Positions 37,120 through 46,794 are shown, counted from the stretch's first letter. The stretch: DNA of 52,928 nucleotides from Chitinispirillales bacterium ANBcel5 (GCA_029688955.1 JARUKZ010000030.1:1-52928); one strand, 5' to 3'. Made by a program: numbers and translations. Notes: generated by a model from the letters alone, not told the origin.

Positions 37120-38400
37120 TTCATAAGCGCTGAAAGCGCGGGATATTCGTTATTGTTATCGAGATTTGGGGGAAAAAGGATTTTTATGGGGCTAAAGGCG
37201 GTATCATAATTACTAATTAAAGATAAAAGGAAAGATTTTTATGGGGCTAAAGGCGATAGATTGGGTCACCCCCGGGCGTCAATGGTGAAAGCGTGGGAGG
37301 ATCCGTTTGGGGGGACCCTTGGGCTATGATCTCGGGGAGGAAGGGGGAAATGGAGTTTGGTTTTGATCTTTTTCATAAGCGCTGAAGGCGCGGGATATAA
37401 TAGCCCGGGGTAAGCCAGTCTTCTGGCGCAGCCCCGGGTGCAGGCGTGAAAAAAGATCCCAAGCGCTGAAAGCGCGGGATATTCGTTGATGCTGTTATCG
37501 AGATTTGTGGGAAAAGGATTTTTATGGGGCTAAAGGCGATAGATTGGGTCACCCCCGGGCGTCAATGGTGAAAGCGTGAAAGGATCCGTTTGGGGGGACC
37601 CTTGGGCTTCAATCTCGGGAAGGAAGGGAAAATGGAGTTTGGTTTTGATCTTTTTCATAAGCGCTGAAAGCGCGCAATTTAATAGCCCGGGGTAAGCCAG
37701 TCTTCTGGCGCAGCCCCGGGTGCAGGCGTGAAAAAAAAGATCCCAAGCGCTGAAAGCGCGGGATATTCGTTGATGCTATCGAGATTTGTGGGAAAAAGAG
37801 GGATTTTTATGGGGCTAAAGGCGGTAGATTGGGTCACCCCCGGGCGTCATTGGTGAAAGAGTGTAGGGATCCGTTTGGGGGGACCCTTGGGCTATGATCG
37901 CGGGGAGGGAAGGGAACTGGAATAACATTCCTGCTATAGATCCATATCTTTTATGATCATTCATAATACTAATGTACACAGAAAAAATCGATCGTTTGGT
38001 TTTGATCTTTTTCATAAGCGCTGAAAGCGCGTGATACTATAGCCCGGGGTAAGCCAGTCTTCTGGCGCAACCCCGGGTATTGATGCAAAGAAAGATCCCA
38101 AGCACTGAAAGTGCGTAACATTTGTTGGAGAGTAAGAGATTTGGATTTAGAAAAAAGGATTTTCATGGGGCTAAAGGCGATAGACTGGGTCACCCCCGGG
38201 CGTCAATGGTGAAAGCGTGTAGGGATCCGTGGGAGGGAAGGGGGAATGGAATTTGGAATTTGATCTTTTTCATAAGCGCTGAAAGCGCGCAATTTAATAG
38301 CCCGGGGTAAGCCAGTCTTCTGGCGCAGCCCCGGGTGCAGGCGCGAAAAAAGATCTCAAGCGCTGAAAGCGCGGGATATTCTGGTGATATTTGGATATGC
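37120..38400. repeat. Composite ~280-bp repeat field, first block
   Basis: Non-coding. Recurrent modules in fixed order: a hairpin GCGCTGAAAGCGC; a CCCGGGG...CCCCGGG stem enclosing GCCAG/CTGGC (start about 37401, 37682, 38041, 38298); a second GCGCTGAAAGCGC hairpin; GGGGCTAAAGGCG (37189, 37241, 37528, 37811, 38168); TCACCCCCGGGCGTCA...GGTGA (37263, 37547, 37832, 38188); and GGATCCGTTTGGGGGGACCC (37301, 37583, 37869, degenerate at 38224). About four units. Short ORFs here are by-products of the repeat. Confidence 0.85.
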
Positions 38401-38407
38401 AGGAAAA

Positions 38408-39345
38408 ATGAAACTCACAACCCTTTTTTTCACTCCGCAGTCACTTAGAAATGAATCTCACAACTCTTTTTTTCGCTCCTCGGTCACTTAGAAATGAAAC
38501 TCACAACCCTTTTTTTCGCTCCTCGGTCACTTAGAAATGAAACTCACAACCCTTTTTTTCGCTCCTCGGTCACTTAGAAATGAAACTCACAACCCTTTTT
38601 TTCGCTCCTCAGTCACTTAGAAATGAAACTCACAACTCTTTTTTTCGCTCCTCGGTCACTTAGAAATGAAACTCACAACTCTTTTTTTCGCTCCTCGGTC
38701 ACTTAGAAATGAAACTCACAACTCTTTTTTCGCTCCTCGGTCGCTTAGAAATGAAAATCAGAACTCTTTTTTTAACTCCTTGGTCGCTTAGAAATGAAAA
38801 TCACAACTCTTTTTTTTATTTCTACTTCATAATGTTAAGTAAATTGGACTCTGTTTTTGATTTCTAAGTCACTTAGAAGTCAAAATTAGAACCCTTTTTT
38901 TCATTCCTAAGTCACTTAGGAGCCTCATTAGAACCCTTTTTTTCATTCCTAAGTCACTTAGGAGCCTCATTAGAACCCTTTTTTTCATTTCTAAGTCACT
39001 TAGGAGCCTCGTTAGAACCCTTTTTTTCATTCCTAAGTCGCTTAGAAGTCAAAATTAGAACCCTTTTTTTTATTTCTAAGTCACTTAGGAGCCTCATTAG
39101 AACCCTTTTTTTCATTCCTAAGTCACTTAGGAGCCTCGTTAGAACCCTTTTTTTTATTTCTAAGTCACTTAGGAGCCAAAATTAGAACCCTTTTTTTCAT
39201 TTCTAAGTCACTTAGGAACCAAAATTAGAACCCTTTTTTTATTCCTAAGTCACTTAGGAGCCAAAATCAGAACCCTTTTTTTTATTCCTAAGTCACTTAG
39301 GAGCCAAAATCAGAACCCTTTTTTAGTTCCTAAGTGCCTTTTAAG
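38408..39345. repeat. 42-43-bp minisatellite, about 22 units
   Basis: Each unit has a pyrimidine run (CCCTTTTTTT or CTCTTTTTTT), a TCACTTAG core and an A-rich spacer. Units up to about 38810 carry CTCCTCGGTCACTTAGAAATG. After a diverged stretch (about 38820-38880) the later units carry the palindrome CCTAAGTCACTTAGG. The left flank (from 38359) and right flank (about 39340-39415, AAGGCCAATTGAACA...) recur around the short array at 51.2 kb. Confidence 0.9.
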
Positions 39346-39509
39346 GCCAATTGAACAGAATTTTGACCAAAAACGTTATAAATTCGGGTAGTTTTTACTT
39401 TCCTGGGAAAGAAAATGGAAAAAAAAACGGAAACAATCAGTTTTCTCTTTTCCTTTTCCTGCTCAACAGGGCGGCTTCTATTGTAGATGATACTTTCTTT
39501 GGCCTTGAT

Positions 39510-40135
39510 CTCCCTCTTAAGCGCTGAAAGCGCGGGATATTTGATGCTGTTATCGAGATTTGTGGGAAAAGGATTTTTATGGGGCTAAAGGCGGTAGACT
39601 GGGTCACCCCCGGGCGTCATTGGTGAAAGCGTGAAAGGATCCGTTTGGGGGGACCCCTGGGCTATGATCTCGGGAAGGAAGGGAAAATGGAGTTTGGTTT
39701 TGATCTTTTTCATAAGCGCTGAACGCGCGGGATATAATAGCCCGGGGTAAGCCAGTCTTCTGGCGCAGCCCCGGGTGCAGGCGCGGGATATTTGATGCTG
39801 TTATCGAGATTTGTGGGAAAAAGGATTTTTATGGGCCTCCTACGCGGAAGCTACGGAGGCCAGGGCGACAACATGTGTACTAATTAGAGATTAGGAAATA
39901 AAAAATTTCCCCTTTTCTTGCTCAACGCTCATAGCTCATAGCTATTTTAAAGCGTGAAAGGATCCGTTTGGGGGGACCCCTGGGCTATGATCGCGGGAAG
40001 GAAGGGAACTGGAATAACATTCCTGCTATAGATCCATATCTTTTACGATCATTCATAATACTAATGCACACAGAAAAAATCGATCGTTTGGTTTTGATCT
40101 TTTTCATAAGCGCTGAAAGCGCGGGATATTCTGTC
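39510..40135. repeat. Composite ~280-bp repeat field, second block
   Basis: Two further, partly broken copies of the modules seen at 37.1-38.4 kb: GCGCTGAAAGCGC hairpins at about 39521, 39717 (altered) and 40110; the CCCGGGG stem at 39738; GGGGCTAAAGGCG at 39585; and GGATCCGTTTGGGGGGACCC at 39636 and 39959. No supported gene. Confidence 0.8.
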
Positions 40136-40330
40136 CCTTTGTTTTCTTCAGTTAAGATGAAATAACTTTTCCAAAACAAACCATTTTTCCTACCACTGAA
40201 GCAAGCCCTGAACAGGGCGGTTTCCATTAAAAGCCCAGGGCAATCGCCCTGGGGAAACATCACGGTGACCAAAGAGCCCTGAATGGGCGACCTTTATTGT
40301 CGAAGCTCCAAACATTCTCTCAAACCCTCA

Positions 40331-40720
40331 TGCACTGAGAAACATACCCCAAACAGTGAGAAACATACCCCAAACAATGAGAAACATGCCCCAAACAATG
40401 AGAAACATGCCCCAAACAGTGAGAAACATGCCCTAAACAGTGAGAAACATGCCCCAAACAGTGAGAAACATGCCCTAAACAGTGAGAAACATGCCCTAAA
40501 CAGTGAGAAACATGCCCCATTTACCCGATTTTGAGCATGTTTCTCACTGAAAGGGGTATGTTTCTCACCGTACATACCATGTTTCTCAGAAGAATAGGCA
40601 TGTTTCTCAGAAGAATAGGCATGTTTCTCACCGCACGGGCCGTGTTTCTCAACGCACAGGGGGTGTTTCTCACTGTTTCTGTAGTGTTTCTCACAAAATC
40701 ACCCATGTTTCTCAAATTTT
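40331..40720. repeat. Inverted pair of 21-bp arrays (9 + 9 units)
   Basis: GAGAAACAT occurs nine times at exact 21-bp spacing (40337 to 40505). After a 23-bp centre its complement ATGTTTCTC (or GTGTTTCTC) occurs nine times at exact 21-bp spacing (40537 to 40705). The central 15 bp on each side (40501-40515 and 40535-40549) are perfect complements, so the whole could form a giant hairpin or cruciform. 40721-41619 contains no gene that I can support. Confidence 0.95.
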
Positions 40721-41619
40721 GGACTGTCCAGCCTTCCTGATAACGCTTGTCCCACTCTTAACGGATTTAGCACAGCGCCTTTTACCATATACAAAACTCC
40801 ACCGTGGTGTCTCGGGACCCGGATGAGAATTTCCCTGAGCTACAATGAAAATGGTGATCACTGATTGAACTGTAAAAAGAGCTGCATTACATAGTACCTG
40901 AGCGGATACTTCTTGTAGACGGAACGATTCTGACACTTAAATCCCATTGAAGCCCAAAAAAGTTGCGCGGTGACATGTAAGCTGTTGCAATGCTTCAATC
41001 TATTATTTATTTAACTTATATAGAGAACTTGTCACTATCACATTTTCAGTTTACGGCCCATATGCTCCTTTCACACCTTCATATTCCACAATCTACTGTT
41101 TTAGATAGAGCCAGTCTTTTGTTTTGTGAGCTTGAGAGTTCGGTTTTGGGTTATTTGTGAGAAAATTGCAGATGTAATGTGTTAGGGATGTTTGCGGGTT
41201 ATGGCTAATATGAGTGTTAAGAGAGTAAGTGCTTAAAAGTGAAATGAGAGTATGTCGAGGATGTGAGAGTTTCTGATATGTACCTGTTTTAGGGTGATAG
41301 ACGATAGACGAAAGTTTAGGGGAAAAAAAGTAGCGATTTTGGGTGCATAGACGGAAGTGGGATAAGGCAAATATAGCAGAAATTGTTTCTACTACGTAGG
41401 AGTTTGCCAAAATATTCCGCTGCATGAAGAACAAAGAACGGGAGAGCTGCGCTAACAACTTCAATTACAATTACTCAAAAGCAACATAAGTGCATAGGAG
41501 AAACTGATAGCCGCCGAGGAAAAATAAAGAGAATAAAAGAAAGAGTGGCGCACGCCGTCGTGGCGGCAAAATCATTCTAAAATTTTTGATAGCTGATTTA
41601 TGCAAAAGGATTTATCCTA

Positions 41620-42516
41620 ATGAGTAAAAAAAGTTCATTAAAACAGCCCGAACCTACTAATAATGAAATAAGAGAAAGGCTAAGACTTAACAACCCTGTA
41701 CTTATTAGCCAAATACTATCCTTTTCGATGAAATATTTCGAAGAAAGCATTTCAGGCAGAAAGGATATCGATGAAAAAGCAAATTGGTTCTTGGTCACAG
41801 CAACAGGCTGTCTTACTCTATTTTTTACTGGTGTTGCAGTATTATTGACACAACTTTCAATTCCAATCAATTCTGGGTGTGTATTCTTTACATCTGTATT
41901 ATTGAGCGTTTGCTTTTTACTGTTATCTGTATTCTTACTTTTCTTTGCTCTCCGTGCACGTTCTGATTTTAGAACGATAAATGTACTTGATATTATTGAA
42001 AAGGATACAATTGGTGAATCTGATCAAATCGATGATAGCGAACCCAATTCAACAGTATATGATAGGTACATGGCTGAGCACTTGTTAGATATTGCAAAGA
42101 AAAATTACCGTATTAATGAAAAAAAAGGCAAATGGTTAAAAATCGGGCAGTTAGTATTTCTTATCGGATTGTTTTTCATTTCTACAGTTTCAGTTCAATT
42201 GTCTTACACACTTATCAACCAACAAGGAGGTAAGAATGGCGAACAAAGCCAAACCCAGTACAACAAAAGCGAGCTCAGGGGGGCAGTCTTCAACAAGATC
42301 GGCGACACCGGCACCGACAAAAAAGAGCAGCGGAGGGATGCCAGTTACCTCAGGGGCAAAAAAACATACACAATAAAAGGAGTGTTAATGACTGACTCAG
42401 ATAGTTCTAATCGTAACCGTAAATATAAACCTGCTTCATCTCCACAGAGTCGACCAAAGCCACCTCCGACTAAGCCATCAAGTGGTGGTCAGGTGCTCAC
42501 CGAGGATCGCAAATAG
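41620..42516 (+). CDS. Membrane protein with three TM segments and a hydrophilic tail, unknown function
   Basis: A 298-residue ORF. A helical N-terminus with FSMKYFEESISGRKDIDEKA precedes TM1 (about 56-80), TM2 (about 86-110) and, after a ~60-residue cytoplasmic helix region, TM3 (about 172-196). The arrangement is reminiscent of SLATT or Pycsar-type membrane effectors in defence systems, but I cannot confirm it. From about residue 205 the frame looks non-native: an overlapping frame with its own Shine-Dalgarno (42236-42376) fits better there, and the last 42 codons have their own ATG and AAAGGAG (42388). The real C-terminus may therefore be shorter. Confidence 0.6.
   Translation: MSKKSSLKQPEPTNNEIRERLRLNNPVLISQILSFSMKYFEESISGRKDIDEKANWFLVTATGCLTLFFTGVAVLLTQLSIPINSGCVFFTSVLLSVCFLLLSVFLLFFALRARSDFRTINVLDIIEKDTIGESDQIDDSEPNSTVYDRYMAEHLLDIAKKNYRINEKKGKWLKIGQLVFLIGLFFISTVSVQLSYTLINQQGGKNGEQSQTQYNKSELRGAVFNKIGDTGTDKKEQRRDASYLRGKKTYTIKGVLMTDSDSSNRNRKYKPASSPQSRPKPPPTKPSSGGQVLTEDRK
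42236..42376 (+). CDS. Small Ser/Thr/Lys-rich protein (46 aa), nested in the TM gene
   Basis: It begins 5 nt after a perfect AGGAGG, in the +1 frame relative to the upstream membrane protein. The product starts MANKAKPSTTKASSGGQ and contains TKKSSGGMPVTSG; it is basic and low-complexity, with no TM. The KASSGGQ segment resembles KPSSGGQ in the next small ORF, which supports both being real and related. Function unknown. Confidence 0.5.
   Translation: MANKAKPSTTKASSGGQSSTRSATPAPTKKSSGGMPVTSGAKKHTQ
42388..42516 (+). CDS. Small Pro/Ser/Lys-rich protein (42 aa), in frame with the TM gene tail
   Basis: An ATG 5 nt after AAAGGAG starts MTDSDSSNRNRKYKPASS and the product ends PTKPSSGGQVLTEDRK. It is in frame with the end of the long membrane-protein ORF, so it may be translated both separately and as its tail. 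Its SSGGQ motif is shared with the 46-residue ORF just upstream. Function unknown. Confidence 0.45.
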   Translation: MTDSDSSNRNRKYKPASSPQSRPKPPPTKPSSGGQVLTEDRK

Positions 42517-42519
42517 TAC

Positions 42520-42562
42520 ATCTAACCGTATTTGCATTTCTGTTTATGCAATGCGGTTAGGT
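42520..42562. other. attC-like imperfect palindrome
   Basis: ATCTAAC (fits RYYYAAC) and GTTAGGT (fits GTTRRRY) flank a 15-bp imperfect stem (CTAACCG...CGGTTAG, then TGCAT/ATGCA) with one unpaired T and an 8-nt loop, directly after a gene on the plus strand. The layout resembles an integron attC site, but it is short (43 bp) and no integrase is present. Confidence 0.3.
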
Positions 42563-42657
42563 TGTTAGGCAAGGTCAATTATGCTGCTATAATAATTGGA
42601 TAGTTTAAAAAACAAGAAGATGTTAATCACGCGTCTTAAATTGAAAGTTCTTATACT

Positions 42658-42741
42658 ATGTCAGAAACAAACAAACGATGCTATATTTGCGGGCTAAATG
42701 GCGCTGACACCGCCGATCATACGCAACACTTGGGTATATAA
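42658..42741 (+). pseudogene. 5' remnant of an HNH-endonuclease-like gene
   Basis: A 27-codon fragment, MSETNKRCYICGLNGADTAD then HTQHLGI and a stop. The CxxC and the following DH look like the first half of an HNH/zinc nuclease motif. Nothing in the following sequence continues it. Confidence 0.35.
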
Positions 42742-42821
42742 TCGTAAAAGTTAAAAATACAGATGGAACAGTATCAATAATATATGAAGGCAACTCCATC
42801 AAACATTTCTAAAGAATAACC

Positions 42822-42975
42822 GTCCAATTATGGTTCGTGGTGGTAAAAACGCAATTTTGAAGGCGAAACAATTACAGAAAAATGGTAACTATAGTGTTTC
42901 CAAGTCTAGAGATTGCTAAAAATTGGTATAGTTCAGATGATTATCAGAATGCAAAAAAAAATTGGGAGAAGGTAC
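42822..42975 (+). pseudogene. Frameshifted DUF1330-like remnant
   Basis: Pieces in different frames line up as one DUF1330 C-terminal half: NRPIMVRGGKNA, then FEGETITEKW, then TIVFPSLEIAKNWYSSDDYQ. These match the family pattern (RGG, EG, VVxFPSxExAxxWYxSxxYQ). At least two frameshifts and the lack of an N-terminal half make it a decayed gene. Confidence 0.55.
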
Positions 42976-43098
42976 TGCATAGGTATCTTTTTATGCAAAA
43001 ACGTTGTGTAAATTTTTGTAGATTTGAAGTAAACAATTTGTTTGTTTAACTAACGTCAATAGAAAATACACCTTATCATGGCAAATATGAGGAATCGT

Positions 43099-43281
43099 AT
43101 GAAATGCAGGTATTGTAATGGCGAAATGTATAGGGAATCAGAAACAAAAATTAACGGATATTTTGAATTTTATAACTGCCACTCATGTAAAGCCGTTTAC
43201 GAAAGAAATGTTGATAGCAAATATAAGAGGATTTCAAATGAAAGGTGGTGGAATCCGGCACTTGAAGATTGGGATGATTAA
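43099..43281 (+). CDS. Small zinc-ribbon protein
   Basis: The start at 43099 follows GAGGAATCGT; an in-frame ATG at 43078 is an alternative. The 60-residue product, MKCRYCNGEMYRE then FYNCHSCKAVYER, has two CxxC pairs forming a zinc ribbon and an acidic, Trp-containing tail (RWWNPALEDWDD). No TM and no known family beyond the ribbon. Typical small cargo of accessory regions. 43282-43558 holds a hairpin (GCCCAC/GTGGGC near 43512) but no gene. Confidence 0.6.
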   Translation: MKCRYCNGEMYRESETKINGYFEFYNCHSCKAVYERNVDSKYKRISNERWWNPALEDWDD

Positions 43282-43558
43282 AAGAGTTATTATTCACTTT
43301 GTCTGTTTATTAGCAATGACGACTGCATTAAAATAGACAATATATAATACATAATAAATCAAAAAGACGCGCGCTGAAGAATCAAAAATTAACATATTAC
43401 GACAGAAAACAGCCAAAATGCCTGCCGCAGGTGCAACACAGGCACTTCGGCTGTGCTGCGACCCGTTGGTGGAAATGGACCAGTATGATTCATAGCGCAC
43501 CCCTAAAAAGCTGCCCACGTCGTGTGGGCATGAGCAGAGAGATTCAGAAGCAAGGAGA

Positions 43559-45409
43559 ATGATAGGCTTTATGATTACCCACAAGACCGTTTCGGCAGCA
43601 GAAATCAAAAACACTTCAAACCAGAAAGTTCAATATCAGTCGGAAAGGGGGCCGCTCTTTGCAGAGCAGTACGCTCAATGGCTTTACCAGAAAGAGGGAT
43701 ACGGGACAGCTTGGTCGGAAAACGACTATTGGTGGGAAATCATGGCACTACTTTTCTGGGATACAATATTTGCCAGAATCCGAGGAGCAGTTTCCGTGTC
43801 AATCGATGGCGAATCAGTTGAACCTGATCCGCAAGATAAGAAATTCAAGAGCGTATTCACGTCAACTATTCAAATGAACGGGATGCCAAGCGATTTCTTC
43901 TCACCTGAGTTTTACCAGCGCAGAAGGCAGATCATTGAAAACCGCTTACGGGAACTGGAGAATTCGGATATCGTCGCAAAACTAACAGATGCGTTTCACA
44001 AGCACAAGAATAAGCCGTGCAGACCAATTGAAAATTGGAACAAATACTCGATTGAATCTTTGGTTGCTCCGCTTGCTTACATCAACAAGACAACTGTTCT
44101 GGGTATCTGCCAGAGACTAATTGCAGACTTTGCATACAACAGGGCAGGGCTTCCTGACCTCATAGTATTCCGACAAGGAGAATTCTTTTTTGCTGAAGTG
44201 AAAAGTTCTAAAGACAAGCTTTCGGAGAAACAGAAACAATGGCATGATTTCCTATCCACTGAACTGAACCAGAAGGTTGAGCTTGTCCTGATCAATCATA
44301 CAGAACGACAGATCGAGAACCTTAAGAAGGCATCAGAGAAGAAGGGAGTGGAAGTACGAATTTCATTCGGACATTCATCGTCAAAGAAACTGAATGATGC
44401 AATCCAGTTCGCTTCACTGCAGCCCTCCTACAGCAAAGAGGGTGAGGGAAAGGAAGCAATCCATTCAGCAGTCTTTTCTACGAAGGAGATCAAAATACTC
44501 TATGAAATGCTTGATCTGACAAGTGGTTGGAAGTCTCAGAAGATCGAGATTAACGGAGAACATGTCAAGTCGACGGCACTGAGAAATTCTCTCTATTGCT
44601 ACAGGCAGAAAACTGAAGACCACGCCTCTGATGACTGGTGCAAAGTCTCTGATCGAGGAAACGGCAAACGCAATCCATTCCAGTGTAAAAACTTCTATTT
44701 CAACGAGCTTGAGTACAATCACTGGGAAAAGTACGGCTACGTTGATACAGACCAGGGTGAATGGGTTTTCGATAAGGGTACCATTCGCCACGATTTAGAA
44801 GAGCGTATCGCTCAACTTGCCTATTGCCCACTCTTCAACCCCGACTACATACGGAAGATTGTCGATAAGCTGCCCGACAGAGTTAATCCACAACTTGATG
44901 TCAACTGGGGATTCCGTGGTCAAGACTACTATGATTGGATTTATGAAGACGGGAAATGGCTGAGTTATTATGGTGATGGTGACACCTTTCCTGGTTTAGC
45001 TATGATGACCGGCGTGAAGAAGGTAACAAAGAAAGATCGACAAAAGATTGTTAGGGTAAACCGCAATAACTACGGCGGTTCTTCGATTAGTATTGATACC
45101 ACGCCTCACCAACACGAGAAACGAGAGAAATCCGGATGCTTCGTGGCTACTGTCGTATATGGGAGTTATGAGTGCGAACAGGTTGTGCAACTGCGGCAAT
45201 TCCGGGACCAAGTTCTACTCAGGAGCTTCTTAGGCAGGGCTTTCGTGCGAGTCTACTATTCCCGCGGTCCTGCGCTTGCCTCTATCGTGGAACGCTCAGG
45301 TATTCTTAAGCTCATGTCTCGTATTGGCTTTGACCTGTTACTAACAGCAATACGAACCGGAAGAAAACAAGGTAGGCCGCGTCGTGCAGGGGGAGGCGCA
45401 GGAGAATGA
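43559..45409 (+). CDS. VRR-NUC (FAN1-like) nuclease domain protein with CFI-box-like C-terminus
   Basis: A 616-residue protein. Residues about 35-85 contain WWEIMALLFWDTIFARIRGA, like the helical segment before the nuclease of FAN1-type proteins. The VRR-NUC core is at about 200-245: GLPDLIVF, FFAEVKSSKDKLSEKQKQW (PD-(D/E)xK-like D, E, K). The central part (about 310-490) is unassigned and Trp/Tyr-rich. Residues about 525-595 read KSGCFVATVVYGSYECEQV and LRQFRDQVL...FVRVYYSRGPALA, matching the CFI-box-CTERM type region. Start uncertain: the GGAG is only one base from the ATG at 43559, and ATG 43571 is also possible. Probably a structure-specific or defence nuclease. Confidence 0.7.
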   Translation: MIGFMITHKTVSAAEIKNTSNQKVQYQSERGPLFAEQYAQWLYQKEGYGTAWSENDYWWEIMALLFWDTIFARIRGAVSVSIDGESVEPDPQDKKFKSVFTSTIQMNGMPSDFFSPEFYQRRRQIIENRLRELENSDIVAKLTDAFHKHKNKPCRPIENWNKYSIESLVAPLAYINKTTVLGICQRLIADFAYNRAGLPDLIVFRQGEFFFAEVKSSKDKLSEKQKQWHDFLSTELNQKVELVLINHTERQIENLKKASEKKGVEVRISFGHSSSKKLNDAIQFASLQPSYSKEGEGKEAIHSAVFSTKEIKILYEMLDLTSGWKSQKIEINGEHVKSTALRNSLYCYRQKTEDHASDDWCKVSDRGNGKRNPFQCKNFYFNELEYNHWEKYGYVDTDQGEWVFDKGTIRHDLEERIAQLAYCPLFNPDYIRKIVDKLPDRVNPQLDVNWGFRGQDYYDWIYEDGKWLSYYGDGDTFPGLAMMTGVKKVTKKDRQKIVRVNRNNYGGSSISIDTTPHQHEKREKSGCFVATVVYGSYECEQVVQLRQFRDQVLLRSFLGRAFVRVYYSRGPALASIVERSGILKLMSRIGFDLLLTAIRTGRKQGRPRRAGGGAGE

Positions 45410-45807
45410 TGCATGGTAGCATACTGGCCCACATCCACCAACAAAGGCAAGCCGGCTTCGGGCGCAAATGCCGGGTAGAACAAGGGGCAGTGGCGAGATG
45501 ATAGACCCGGCACTTCAATTTGCCTCGGCCCGTTGTTCAACAGGTGCATACCAAAGTTGCCATGATACCGGGGGTAGGTTTATATTATCACCTGAACAAG
45601 GTTCGAGAACATGCTGAACAGGAGATGATTTAACAATGATTATAGGCCTAGCATCGGCATGCGGCTGAACGTTGTGCCCTATTTTTTGTTCAAATCTCGA
45701 TTTTAAGCAGTTTTTTTGCCGGAGTAAGAGCATGGGGGGAATAGGAGCGCGGGGGAAGGGAAGAATGATTATGAAAAATATGATAACATTAGCCGAAGGA
45801 TATAATT

Positions 45808-46713
45808 ATGAATACTAATGCTGAATGTAAAATATGTAAAACATCTCCTATCCATTCTGAAGTTATTCCTAATAAAGATGGATATTTTATAGAATGTCCT
45901 GTTTGTGGCCAATATAATATCTCAAGACCTCTAAATGTTTCAGTTACATCCAACACAATAGAGCCATATCTTATGAGTGGAATTATTCGTTATTTGTCGG
46001 AAAGAAATAGTAGTGTAGAATTAACAATGACAAATATTAATGCTGTAATCGAGTCTGTTCGTTTTCCTCATAACCCATTCGATAAAATTGATCTGTTATT
46101 AGAGTACTTGTCTTTGAAACAGAAAAAAATTAATGACGAAATTAGTCTTGTTAACAATGATTATTCCGTAGCCTTTGCAGAAGACTCAGAAGAATTCTGG
46201 TTCTTGATAGGTAAAGCTATTGAATCGGGATATGTTGAAGAGGTAAAGGGTGAAAAGATTAATTATAGACTTACCATGAAAGGATGGAGTAAAGTAATAA
46301 CAAAACAGGACAAATCTTTAAATAAAAACGCTTTTGTTGCAATGTGGTTTGATAATAAAATGGAAAATGTTTGGCAAAGTGGTATTAAGCAAGCTTTAAT
46401 CGAAACTGGCTATAATCCGATCAGAATTGATGATATTGAGCACAACGGGAAGATTTGTGACAGAATCATTGCAGAAATAAATAAGTGTGCATTAGTAGTA
46501 GCCGATTTTACTGGACACAGAGGAGGAGTATATTTTGAGGCTGGATATGCTTTGGGAAAAGGCTTGCCTGTGATTTGGACTTGCAACCAAGAATATATCG
46601 ATTCTGCTCATTTTGATACTCGACAATATAATCATATTCTCTGGGAAAGTCATGAACAACTTAAAATTAAATTAATAAACCGAATAAGTGCTTTAGAGAT
46701 TGCTAGGAAATAA
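45808..46713 (+). CDS. Zn-finger protein with nucleoside deoxyribosyltransferase/TIR-like C-terminal domain
   Basis: A 301-residue protein behind AAGGATATAATT. The N-terminus is a C4 zinc finger (CKICKTS; ECPVCGQYN). A middle helical, probably winged-helix region follows (about 50-165). The C-terminal domain (about 172-295) reads AFVAMWFDNKMENVWQ, IKQALIETGYNPIRID, ICDRIIAEINKCALVVADFT, GGVYFEAGYALGKGLPVIW. This is the pattern of nucleoside 2-deoxyribosyltransferase-like/TIR-like domains, with the likely catalytic Glu in YFEAGYA. Such domains cleave nucleosides or NAD(H) and often act as immune effectors. The AT-rich composition suggests transfer. Defence function is inference. Confidence 0.65.
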   Translation: MNTNAECKICKTSPIHSEVIPNKDGYFIECPVCGQYNISRPLNVSVTSNTIEPYLMSGIIRYLSERNSSVELTMTNINAVIESVRFPHNPFDKIDLLLEYLSLKQKKINDEISLVNNDYSVAFAEDSEEFWFLIGKAIESGYVEEVKGEKINYRLTMKGWSKVITKQDKSLNKNAFVAMWFDNKMENVWQSGIKQALIETGYNPIRIDDIEHNGKICDRIIAEINKCALVVADFTGHRGGVYFEAGYALGKGLPVIWTCNQEYIDSAHFDTRQYNHILWESHEQLKIKLINRISALEIARK

Positions 46714-46794
46714 GACCCGCGCGGAAGAGGAATAAGACCTCATGCGGAAAAAGAGGCACCCAAAATATTTGATTCATTATGGTAGCAGAACAAA

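Noticed and set aside
38408..39345. CRISPR array
   Set aside because: Units are head-to-tail with no unique spacers, and no cas gene is present.
37815..40272. Short ORFs inside the composite repeats (FISAESA-containing peptides)
   Set aside because: They recur only because the repeats recur, and start and stop at different module positions in each copy; no ribosome-binding sites.
40283..40740. Repeat-encoded proteins on both strands
   Set aside because: All frames stay open because the period is 21 bp; no independent coding evidence.
41093..41464. 123-codon minus-strand ORF
   Set aside because: Low-complexity, no domain, weak start context, in a repeat-rich non-coding region.
45410..45807. 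Possible attC site ending near GAACGTTGTGCCC
   Set aside because: No matching RYYYAAC partner or stem was found.
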